From: Thoreauomyces humboldtii
Lineage: Eukaryota > Chytridiomycota > Chytridiomycetes > Spizellomycetales > Powellomycetaceae
Length of the DNA stretch: 10,223 nt
NCBI GenBank assembly: GCA_027596035.1
Contig: JADGJA010000819.1
Span: forward strand, 1 to 10,223
Reading direction: 5' to 3'
In this document: positions 1-7,141 of the stretch, one piece after another
How positions within the stretch are numbered: the first letter of the stretch is position 1
Layout of the letters: every line of letters starts with the position of its first letter
Notes under the pieces: generated by a model
The model's database searches: none
Told to the model about the DNA's origin: nothing
The model's input: only the letters and a program-made list of their open reading frames with translations
Made by a program: the position numbers and the translations under genes

Positions 1-968
1 GTCGTGGGTGGGTCCGAGACGGGTTTGGGGGTGGGAACGCCGTGTCGTCGTTTGATGTGGCATTCGACGTAGGATTGACTGAGGAACACCTTGGCGCATT
101 GCGGGCATCTCTATTCGAAGGAGAGTCAACATGAGCAAGTTGCTTTTCTTCCGTTTTGGGGACAGTAAGATGGGACTGCGATTTTTACGTGATACGCTGT
201 CGGGTTGTGCTGAGGTTGTTGCGTTGTCTGTTGACCGATCCCGCCGGGTATCTTGGTCATGAGCTGGTACGCGTACATGCTCTTCCTCAAGACCCTTGTT
301 TCTTTCTTCAACCCGGCCACTTCCGCCGTCTGAAACAAAGTAAAACACTGTCAAACCCATCGACGGTCCTTTCGCACCGCGGCGAATGACGGCTGTTCGA
401 TACCTGTTTCGTGTGCTCGGTGCGCAGATGTGCGAGACTGGAACTCAGGCCCTCGATCTGGGCGCTCGAAGATCTCCTCTGATCCAGCAGGTATTGCTTC
501 AAGAATGCAATATGTTACAGGAGAGTCAGTAAAAACCCGTGCACCCAAGAATGGACAGCGATGCAGATCGACTGTTACCTGCGAATGAAGGAGATACTCT
601 ATCGTCAGCTGGGCCAGCTGAAGTAGCTTGACCACGTTGGGATCTGGATACCGTAGATCTAGCAGAAGCGATGGGTGAACTTGTGTACGGAAAAGCCTTC
701 CATGGCTACCACCTTTCCCTTTTACTTCGAACGCACCTTCACCATCGATGTCGCAAAAGGTGAGATTCTCGACGATCTCCTGCAAGGCCCCGATGTCGAC
801 CTCCTTCATGATCTGATCCACGTCCATGCTCCCCAGCAGTCTCCAGTTGAGCCTCTCCCTCCTCCTTCTGAAGTAGAATCCAGCGAGCACGGGAGGTCCC
901 CCCGGCTTTGCCGGTCCTCCGGGTTTAACGCTTCCAAGGAAGGCCGAGTGATCGTTCGGGAGAGGCAT
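1..968 (-). CDS. DZIP1: DZIP1-like ciliary zinc-finger protein (3' end cut by window edge)
   Basis: Homologue of DZIP1 (Iguana), a basal-body/transition-zone protein needed for cilium assembly. Proposed exons on the minus strand are 968-737, 658-579, 496-404, 329-189 and 110 to beyond 1. Introns are 78, 82, 74 and 78 nt, each GT...AG. The joined reading frame gives 218 residues before the edge. Residues 31-45 (FYFRRRRERLNWRLL) and 49-104, ending LAQLTIEYLLHSQ, match the Dzip N-terminal domain. Residues 105-150 are a probable coiled coil rich in Q, E, K and L. Residues 184-205 form a C2H2 finger (C184, C187, H200, H205) in the usual place after the coiled coil. The start at 968 (MPLPND) is chosen because it gives a compact N-terminus before the domain. 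The frame stays open upstream to 1352, but that part is low complexity and resembles nothing. The first intron has a weak branch site, so its exact ends (736/659) rest on restoring the family spacing DGEDLRYPDPN. The C-terminus lies outside the window. Confidence 0.88.
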
Positions 969-1730
969 CCTTGATTGGGGAGGGGCAAAGTGCTTTGATG
1001 TGTGAGCTCGAGGGTGCGGTGCAGAGTCGGCAGCAGGGACGGCGACAGGACGGGCAGCGGCAGTGTTCAAATCGGAAGGAGGGGGAGGGTCGATGTCATT
1101 GTACTTTGAGCCGTGACGATGGTGATTCCTGGATCCGACGTGCTGTGCAAAGTAGGATCTCTGGGCGCACATGTATACGTGCTTGTCTTGAAAGGATCCC
1201 CTATGCCCTGCTTTGTTCTTGTTCGTCGAGGAGTAGTGGGTTTGGGAAAGCTGTCCGAGAACGGCAGACGACCGACCCCGAGGAAGAAGACGAGAAACGC
1301 GCGTGCGACGCGTGTTCTCAAGAGACCCTCCTCCCAAGCGAAGATGACACATCTACTAATACTGTTGTTATATACCAGAGCGACAGATGAACGAGGAGAG
1401 ACGTCTTCGGGCAGTCAGTCAGACACGGGGTCCTGCTGCTCGTCAACCATCTTCTTGTCTCCATCATCGATCGCTCCATGGGCTAGTCGATGGGAACCTA
1501 GGACGTCGGGCTAGGACAGCCACTCGTCTAATAGGACTTGAGGACTTGGGAAAGGTCCAGTCGTCCAGACACGGACACATCGTCTACCCATTCGTGACGA
1601 ACTTGAGCGAACACCCGACCCCGTTGGCGCCCAGCATACCGCAGTACTCTCCTACACTCGAAAGCCCACACGTACCTGTGCAATCGTACGAGCCACTGAG
1701 CGTCTCCCAGCCCCTGATCCTCCTCGCGCA
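969..1730. promoter_or_regulatory. Divergent intergenic region, DZIP1 / MPR1-like
   Basis: This 762-bp stretch separates the two divergent start codons and should carry both promoters. Several open frames cross it on both strands, but none has recognisable motifs. A TATATA motif lies at 1370-1375, about 360 nt before the MPR1-like start and 400 nt before the DZIP1 start, rather far to act as a core promoter element unless the leaders are long. No RNA gene or repeat array is seen. Confidence 0.45.
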
Positions 1731-2369
1731 ATGTCCTCCGCATACGGCCGCATCGCCACGCCATCGGCGACTCCGGTGGACCTCCCTCTGCCAATTCCTT
1801 TGGAACTCAAAAAGTCCCGACACGCCACTCTGTCTCGCTACGACGCAGCATCCCACGCCCGTCATCTTCCCGCCCTTCGAGCGCTCCTGAACGACGAAAT
1901 CTCTGCCGGCAACACCTATCCGCAGGAGGAGGAACTGACGGAAGAAGGGTTCGAAGCCTATTTCCTTGCGTACGAGGCCTTCGTCGTCACAAGTCAAGGG
2001 GACGATGACATTCTCGGCTGCTTCTACGTCAAGCCAAACTTTCCCGGCCGATGCAGTCACATCTGCAACGGAGGCTTCATCGTCGCAAAGGCGGCTCGCG
2101 GACTCGGGGTCGGTAGAGCCATGGGAAGGGCGTTCCTGACCGTGGCGCCCTTGCTCGGCTACTCGGCGTCCATGTTCAACCTTGTCTTCGAGAACAATGT
2201 CGCCTCCGTGGCACTGTGGAGGAGTCTGGGATTCAAGGAGATCGGAAGGCTGCCCAAGGCGGGGAGGTTGAGAAAGTCCGTCAAGGGTGAGGCACAGGAC
2301 GAAGAGGAGTTTGTGGATGCTTTGATGTTCTACTACGAATTTGCCAAGGACGGCACAATACATGCGTGA
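1731..2369 (+). CDS. MPR1: Mpr1-like GNAT N-acetyltransferase
   Basis: A 212-residue, intronless member of the GNAT superfamily, closest to yeast Mpr1. Mpr1 acetylates toxic L-azetidine-2-carboxylate and related proline-pathway compounds and lowers oxidative stress. Family hallmarks in order: GNTYPQ (60-65), ILGCFYVKPNF (94-104), the RCSHICNGGF block (107-116), acetyl-CoA motif A R123-G-L-G126-V-G128, the APLLGYSASMFNLVF block (139-153), ENN..S..LWRSLGF (154-168), and a C-terminal VDALMFYYEF strand. N113 and N150 are 37 residues apart, the spacing of the Mpr1 substrate-site residues I recall as N135 and N172, so the catalytic pocket looks intact. The first 40 residues are a variable, Pro-rich extension without a clear targeting signal. 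The gene is divergent from DZIP1 and convergent with RAM1. The family is sure; the real substrate is inferred. Confidence 0.9.
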   Translation: MSSAYGRIATPSATPVDLPLPIPLELKKSRHATLSRYDAASHARHLPALRALLNDEISAGNTYPQEEELTEEGFEAYFLAYEAFVVTSQGDDDILGCFYVKPNFPGRCSHICNGGFIVAKAARGLGVGRAMGRAFLTVAPLLGYSASMFNLVFENNVASVALWRSLGFKEIGRLPKAGRLRKSVKGEAQDEEEFVDALMFYYEFAKDGTIHA

Positions 2370-2883
2370 AGTGTGCGGTGGAGTTCACGTGAGCACGGAG
2401 GTTGAGGAAAGTGGGAATCCAAGGTGGACCTCCTGCAGCACTGAATGTATCCTCGAGGTACGGGGCAAACCTCGTCCCTCCAAGCGACTTCGTGACCGAT
2501 GGTACATCAGGGCACGTGCCGCGACAGTTCCACTCTGGCCGGACGTCGTTCGCATTCGCTCTCTCGGGACGGTACGGTCGGCTATGTTTTCCAACTTCAG
2601 CGGTGCAAGACTTGAAACTTTCTCGCATCAGTCGCTGGTGCTTCGTCAGATGTGGCTCCCACAGCGCATGCTTTGCACTGACATCGCAATCGTTTCCAGC
2701 CTCAACTCGATTTGGTTGCGCCACCCGTGCCTGGCCATCGACAGGTCCTTCCCCGTAAGATCCTGCGGGCAGCAGATGGCATCCCAATTCGCTTTCGAAC
2801 GACTTGTCTTTCGATGTAACTGAGCTGTCGCTCTCGGGGGCCGCTTGCCCTCGGCTATGATCTCGGCCAACTGCCGCCGCGCA
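2370..2883. other. Intergenic, convergent 3' ends of MPR1-like and RAM1
   Basis: 514 bp between two convergent stop codons, presumably holding both 3' UTRs and poly(A) regions. Long open frames exist on both strands (plus 2341-2823, minus 2281-2787), but their translations are mixed in composition and show no family motif. I see no AATAAA close to either stop, and no repeat or RNA gene. Confidence 0.5.
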
Positions 2884-4622
2884 TCACCCGTTCACTTCCG
2901 TGAGTTCGAGCTGATCTCCGCGAAAGTGGGCCACCATACGTTCGACGCGCTCCGGCCGCACGTTGTGAATGGGATGCGTTGCAGCCTGCCGTCACCTCAA
3001 GAGTAAGGGACATGCCTTCGCGCAGAAACGTCTTGGAGAACCCACCAGCAAGTTGCTCTCAACGCCCAGAACAGTTTCCGCCCCTTCAACCAAGAGGAAG
3101 TCATCCTTTCCTTCGTCCCAAGAGAACCGGTGTTGCGACGCCGAAAGGCCTGACAATACATAGCATGTGTGGTAGTAATCGGGGCCTCTGTGAAAGATCG
3201 AGATAATCAGGACAAGCTTCCCACATGGCCAGCACTTTCAGGTCATACTTTTCTGGCTTGTCACGCAGCCCGCCTTTTGGATCCTGACAGCATGCGAGGA
3301 TATACTTTTGCAGTTGCTCTGAGAAGCATTTGCCAAAGGTATGAGCCCAAGCATATACCCGCTGGTCCGCAAATCTTTCACGAACCTCCACGAACCTCGA
3401 TTGAAGAAATCCACCGTTGCTGGCTCTTCCAGCGATTCGTCAACGCTTCGACTTCTTCGTCTCTCTAGGACGCACTCGAGGATAGGAGCCACTCCGCCCT
3501 GCCAGAACGAATAGCAACCATCCACAAGCTTATTCGTCCGTCCTTGAAAGCCGCCCTCCACCTCCATCTGCCGGAACGCCAACCAACGCGTCAGCAGGTC
3601 CAGATCCAGAGTTTCGACGCCGCCAGCGATCTCGGCCGCTGCGATCGCGCAGAACGTATAGCCTCCGTGGGCCTCCACTCCCGGGACGGCGCCGATCCCA
3701 CCTTCGTGGGTCTGACAGGCAGCAATGAAGGTGGTAGATTTTGCAAGGAGGTCAGGAGTGAGAATGTCGAGGAGCTTGGCGGTAGATAGCGCACAGTAGA
3801 GACCCCGGACGTCCACTTCACCGCCGTCGTGCATGGTGAAGGATCCGTCGGGTTGCTTCATCGTCAGGAGCCAGGTATGAAGTGCTCGTCTATGGAACCC
3901 AGCAGTCAGATAATGGGCAAATCGAGAAGGCTAAATGTTGCGGCCGTTACTGGGCGCACCAACTCCGAAAGCTTTCCCTTCCGAAAGCCGCAGAGATTGC
4001 GATATTCGTGGGTGATTACCTGTCGACCATGTCAAAAGCTTCACTCGTTCCGATGACCGCCAGCGCGCTCACTGCGGCGTAGGTCGTGGCGACGTGGGCC
4101 AACTGGCTTGGACCACCAGCAAAACCCCCCTCCGGCACCTGGCATTTCCTCAGCGTCTCTATCGCACTCTTTGCGATACCCTGAGAGATGGGAATCGAAA
4201 GGAGATCAAGAGAATGCAGTATCCAGTACACGAGCCAAGGTTTGGATGCGTCGAGTGATGAGAACCACCCTGGGAGACTGTGGATGTGCTTCATAAGGTA
4301 GGTCTTGTGGAGCGGCCGCTGAAGCGTCAGACTATATTGCAAAGTATTAGACAATGAGCAGGTACATCGATTAGCCTTTCCTGTACGCATACCTCCCATC
4401 GTCGATGTCGGCTTCGTAAAGTTCCAGAATGGATTCCTCCACTTCGCGTTGCGCATCCGATGTTTCGGTAGGGAACCCATCATCGCCAACATGGCGGAAA
4501 GCAGCTGAAAGATCATCTACCCAATCCTCTTCGTCCGAAGTGTTTGCTTCTGATTGAGTGAAGGCAGTGTCGTTCACTGGAACGAAGTCGGTCGGCGTCG
4601 CCGTGTCGGTGGAAATGCGCAT
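2884..4622 (-). CDS. RAM1: Protein farnesyltransferase subunit beta (Ram1/FNTB)
   Basis: Catalytic beta subunit of the cytosolic heterodimer that attaches farnesyl to CaaX proteins such as Ras. Proposed exons on the minus strand are 4622-4393, 4331-4020, 3889-3396, 3318-3249, 3187-3046 and 2985-2884, giving 449 residues (family about 430-440). Introns are 61, 130, 77, 61 and 60 nt, all GT-AG, most with CTNAY-type branch sites. Zinc ligands are D304 and C306 in KLVDGCYSFW and H375 in DYYHTCY. DASKPWLVYW keeps both tryptophans of the farnesyl pocket, and Tyr precedes H375, favouring farnesyl- over geranylgeranyltransferase I. Other landmarks are the prenyltransferase repeats PEGGFAGGP, QPDGSF, GGEVDVRG, CQTHEGGIG, EGGFQGRTNK and GGLRDKP, and the terminal ATHPIHNVRPERV. 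The start at 4622 is the first ATG in this frame; the frame is open for about 200 nt further upstream without an ATG, so a missed 5' exon is possible. The last intron uses a weaker GTGGGT donor. Confidence 0.92.
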
Positions 4623-4983
4623 ACCACGTCCTGGATCGACTGGATCTCTCGGATCTAACTTTCCGTTTTGAATAGCGTTTTGATACGATAGTTCCGGTAC
4701 AAGGGTTGCTGACGTGGGTGGATCCTTCAGCGAGGACGGAAGGGATCTGAGTTCCTGCTGTTTAATCAAGATTCCAAGATGCAGCTGGACATTCACTGTT
4801 TTGCGAACGGCGGGTTTCTGCTTAGCAAAGCAAGTTCGTCAAGCAAAAGCAACAGCCCCCACTTCCTCTGAGGATTTTCTCATTTCCCCATTGTGACGTT
4901 TCGAACCAAATCTCGTCGCAACTCTCTCTCTCTCTCTCTCTCTCATCTCCACCTACGCCGCTTTCAGCTGATACCCTCCCACA
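4623..4983. promoter_or_regulatory. Divergent promoter region, RAM1 / COX12
   Basis: 361 bp separate the two start codons. The part next to COX12 is pyrimidine-rich on the plus strand and holds a (CT)n tract, typical of fungal promoters of highly expressed genes. On the RAM1 side the minus-strand leader contains a very short upstream frame, ATGGGGAAATGA, near 4883-4894. No clear TATA box is seen for either gene. Confidence 0.5.
4922..4944 (+). repeat. (CT)11 microsatellite in the COX12 upstream region
   Basis: Perfect CT dinucleotide run of 23 nt ending 39 nt before the COX12 start codon. CT-rich tracts just upstream of start codons are common in fungal promoters and leaders. This one may mark the transcription start zone, and its length is likely to vary between strains. 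Confidence 0.9.
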
Positions 4984-5429
4984 ATGTCCGACGAAGAAGA
5001 GGCGCCCCCCCAGATCGAGCTCAAGACAGCCGGTTTCGACTCCCGATTCCCAAACACCAACCAGGCAAGCGCTCGATCTCCACGTTCCATTTCTCTCCCT
5101 CGCCCGCCGCCCGTCCGACTCTAACCCTGCGCTTCTCCTCGTCGTCGTTCAAACAGGCAAAGAACTGCTGGCAAAACTACGTCGACCACTTCAAGTGCGT
5201 CGCCGCGAAGGGCGAGGACTTCCCTCCTTGCCACCAGTTCAAAAAGACATTCACCTCGCTCTGTCCCGAGAAATGGGTATGTCGAGGGACCTCTCGCTTT
5301 TTTGCTTCCACCATGTTTACCGATGTTCGTCCAATTCTTTCTTCGTTCTAGGTCGAAAAGTGGGATGAGCAGAGGGAGGAGGGCGTTTTCCCTGCGTTGC
5401 GGGAAAAGAAGGAGGACGCGCATCACTGA
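4984..5429 (+). CDS. COX12: Cytochrome c oxidase subunit VIb (Cox12/COX6B)
   Basis: Small nuclear-encoded subunit of respiratory complex IV, on the intermembrane-space side at the dimer interface. Exons 4984-5064, 5157-5276 and 5352-5429 give 92 residues, normal for the family. The twin CX9C/CX10C pattern is complete: C31-x9-C41 and C52-x10-C63, which would form the two disulfides made by the Mia40 import pathway. The family core FPNTNQ/AKNCWQNYVD spans the first splice junction exactly, and EKWVEKWDEQREEGVFP spans the second. There is no N-terminal presequence, as expected for Mia40 substrates. Intron 2 (5277-5351, GTATGT...TAG) is ordinary. Intron 1 begins with GC rather than GT. Both introns are phase 0. 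The gene is divergent from RAM1. Confidence 0.95.
5065..5156 (+). other. GC-AG intron in COX12
   Basis: The 92-nt first intron starts CAG|GCAAGC and ends AAACAG|GC, with a CTAAC branch site at 5121-5125. No GT close to the exon end would keep both the frame and the conserved NTNQAKNCWQ sequence. The donor keeps CAG before and AAG after the GC, the strengthened context known for GC-AG introns. Confidence 0.82.
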
Positions 5430-5436
5430 TCTCGAG

Positions 5437-5442
5437 AATAAA
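5437..5442 (+). terminator. Possible poly(A) signal AATAAA of COX12
   Basis: An exact AATAAA lies 8 nt after the COX12 stop codon. If used, cleavage would give a very short 3' UTR. The hexamer is canonical, but fungal poly(A) signals are loose, so its use is inferred. Confidence 0.4.
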
Positions 5443-5478
5443 ATCCACAGAGACTCAAGGTAGGGTCTCTCGTCGCTG

Positions 5479-5498
5479 CCTTCGGTAGCTACGGAAGG
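5479..5498 (+). repeat. Near-perfect 20-nt palindrome downstream of COX12
   Basis: CCTTC and GAAGG flank the self-complementary core GTAGCTAC, with a single G/G mismatch on the way in. It lies 50 nt after the COX12 stop. It could be a protein-binding palindrome or a weak 3' UTR hairpin; chance is also possible. Confidence 0.4.
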
Positions 5499-6541
5499 AT
5501 GCACGCTGGGGACGGGACGACGAATGGGGCAGGATGATCATCGGAAGCTGTCAAGGGAAGGAGGTCGTGAACCAGAACGTTCCCCCGATGATTGATCGGG
5601 AAGGAGAGCTTGGAAGATGAAGGAGATCATCTGCGGAAGAGACACGTCCGTGCGGGGCATAGAGGTCATCTATGCTTTTCTGCCACTCCCAGTACGTTTC
5701 CTAACTCGACTCCGCTTCTCCCAACTTCCAGATTGTTCAATATACGTGACTTTTCGAACGCCGCGCCCTTTACTCTGACGATCCGACCCACCCTTCCTGT
5801 GCCCTGCCCTTCCTAGAGACTACATCGGGGAACGAAAACCAACTCCATTTTCTTCATCTCCGAAATAATATATCAAGTTTCTTATCCCAATCGCGCGCGT
5901 ACGACGCCGTTGCTTGTCCCGCGTTGTTTACAGGGTACCCATCATGAAGCAGTAAACGTGCCTTGTCGAGGCTGCGCCGGCATGAAGTAGTGCCATGCGC
6001 CGATGCTAGACTGCTACCGGAAATGATCATCACCCCGCTCATTGGCAGGTCGCATGTCGCCATTGGAAGGTGCCTTTTCTCTCGTCGCGAGAGCCTAGCT
6101 ATGTTATGGCACCCTGAGGTAAAAGGTCAATCGCAAAGCCCTTTAGACGCGAATGGACGCGGTTGACCTTGGACTCGAATGGACACATATGGTGTCAATC
6201 ATCGCTCGGCTGAGGAGGGTGGGCTCCCTGGAATGCTGGACGTATTGCTCCCTACTTCCGAGGTTGGATGACCCTCCTTCCGCTTCCACACTATCGGAAA
6301 GCTTAACCCCGGCTGCGGTCTGCCCCCTTCCCCGGGGACTTTCAGAAAACCGCACTCAAAACGATGGCAAGCGCCCTGATCTCATCAGAATCAGTGAACT
6401 GGAAAGGGACACGCCATGCGTCGGAAGACGTCTCTCAAACATCTTTCAGAGCAAGGTGTGTGAAAGCCGCTTGCCTTTCATCTTTCGAAATAACGAAAGT
6501 GAAGATCCCCTCTTCGCAGTAATGCGCGCGAAAATGCCTTT

Positions 6542-7012
6542 TTAATCTACCACGGTACATCCGATCTCTCTCCAGACCCGCGCAGCGGTATCCGCCTTGT
6601 CGGTCTTGACCATGACCCAATCGGTATCGTACGTGCTGACGACGAACACGCTGACGGCCGCCTCCCTCAACGGGGCGACGAGATGACTCAAGATCCCGAC
6701 CAGACTAAAGTCCAGCACGCCCTGGACCTGGAAGGCGGCCCAGTCCGTCTCGGACTTGCGATCGTCGTGGGGGGGAGGAGGGAGCGAGGAAGGGATGATG
6801 AGGGAGAGTTCTGTTGGACTGACCGTAAGGGAACGGAATGAAGGTGCGATGGAAGCGTCGGTGGATGGAGATGGGAGGAGGAGCGAGGAGCAGGATGCGA
6901 TGGTCTCTGGGGTGGGTGGGAGACGGTGGATGGAGAGCGTCTCTGAATGTTTGACGAGGGTAAGCTTCATAGTCGTTGTCTGTTGGATGGAACAGCAAAA
7001 CGAGTGGAGCAT
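6542..7012 (-). CDS. CASTOR-like ACT-domain protein
   Basis: Intronless 156-residue protein of the ACT_7/CASTOR-related type, small stand-alone proteins widespread in bacteria and present in some fungi. ACT domains bind amino acids; the ligand here is unknown. The first ACT half includes SFRSLTVSPTELSLIIP (58-74). The second carries W91, the signature VQGVLDFSLVGILSHLVAPL (96-115) and the very conserved VSVFVVSTYDTDWVMVK (120-136). Residues 34-57 and 75-86 are low-complexity Ser/Pro insertions between the strands. Two starts are possible: the first ATG at 7012 (A at -3) and M15 at 6970, where MKLTL matches the usual beginning of the family, so the shorter form of 142 residues may be the main product. 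The first ATG lies inside one arm of a 36-bp inverted repeat, which could influence which start is used. Confidence 0.82.
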   Translation of the reverse strand: MLHSFCCSIQQTTTMKLTLVKHSETLSIHRLPPTPETIASCSSLLLPSPSTDASIAPSFRSLTVSPTELSLIIPSSLPPPPHDDRKSETDWAAFQVQGVLDFSLVGILSHLVAPLREAAVSVFVVSTYDTDWVMVKTDKADTAARVWREIGCTVVD

Positions 7013-7043
7013 TGTCGACTGGGGACGTTATTGAGGACTTGCC
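7008..7043 (+). repeat. Inverted repeat, left arm (overlaps ACT-gene start codon)
   Basis: 36-nt arm complementary to 7092-7127 with one mismatch (G7022 opposite G7113). Read on the minus strand it is the immediate leader of the ACT-domain gene plus its ATGCT. The 48-nt spacer (7044-7091) would form a loop. Confidence 0.93.
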
Positions 7044-7091
7044 CCAGCTGACAAAGCAAACTTTCCAGACAGAATAAGCCCTGACAGGAGA

Positions 7092-7127
7092 GGCAAGTCC
7101 TCAATAACGTCCGCAGTCGACAATGCT
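7092..7127 (+). repeat. Inverted repeat, right arm
   Basis: Second arm of the 36-bp inverted repeat. On the plus strand it again ends in ATGCT (ATG at 7123-7125); the two copies diverge right after this point. The following sequence is telomere-type repeat, overlapping the arm by 2 nt. No target-site duplication flanks the pair, which argues against an ordinary MITE insertion. Confidence 0.93.
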
Positions 7128-7141
7128 AACCCTAACCCTAA
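7126..7141 (+). repeat. Short interstitial telomere-like repeat (CCCTAA)n
   Basis: 16 nt, CTAACCCTAACCCTAA, which is 2.7 units of the common fungal telomere repeat TTAGGG read on its C-rich strand. It overlaps the last 2 nt of the right arm of the inverted repeat. Short copies like this can be repair scars, telobox-type promoter elements bound by telobox/Myb-like proteins, or chance. Confidence 0.8.

Larger units (their letters stand above)
5430..6541. other. Gene-poor intergenic region between COX12 and the ACT-domain gene
   Basis: 1112 bp between convergent genes. I find no coding region that I can support. The longest open frame, plus 6153-6545, runs into the stop of the ACT-domain gene, is of mixed composition and matches nothing known. 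Small structures are present: an imperfect 20-nt palindrome at 5479-5498, the palindrome GATGATCATC at about 5533-5542, and a short imperfect inverted repeat (GGTCAATCGC and GCGGTTGACC) at about 6126-6168. No tRNA-like A/B boxes are evident. Confidence 0.5.

Noticed and set aside
351..1352. Single 333-residue open frame on the minus strand
   Set aside because: Only the middle part is DZIP1. The frame reads through introns 1 and 2 and then into the third exon out of frame; the first 128 residues are low-complexity upstream sequence. The spliced model restores the family sequence at each junction.
2281..2823. Overlapping open frames on both strands downstream of the Mpr1-like gene
   Set aside because: Mixed composition, no motif, and partial overlap with the GNAT coding end; best explained as 3' UTR in GC-rich DNA. 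A short stretch (minus, about 2820-2880) reads smoothly but is out of frame with RAM1 after its stop.
2884..4622. Geranylgeranyltransferase I beta instead of farnesyltransferase beta
   Set aside because: Both pocket tryptophans in DASKPWLVYW and the Tyr before the zinc-binding His fit the farnesyl enzyme, and overall motifs follow Ram1/FNTB.
4371..4796. RAM1 starting at 4796
   Set aside because: The codon there is GTG, not ATG, and the preceding frame is open without any ATG. The first ATG in frame, 4622, gives a protein of normal length.
5618..5780. Small spliced gene with a GTACGT...CCAG intron
   Set aside because: The candidate intron would be only 40 nt with the branch site 9 nt from the donor, which is too tight, and the encoded peptide is not recognisable.
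6153..6545. 130-residue plus-strand open frame
   Set aside because: No recognisable domain, and it ends inside the stop region of the convergent ACT-domain gene. Kept only as part of the unexplained gap.
7008..7127. MITE (short inverted-repeat transposon)
   Set aside because: Size and arms would fit, but there is no flanking target duplication, and one arm is part of the start region of a conserved gene.
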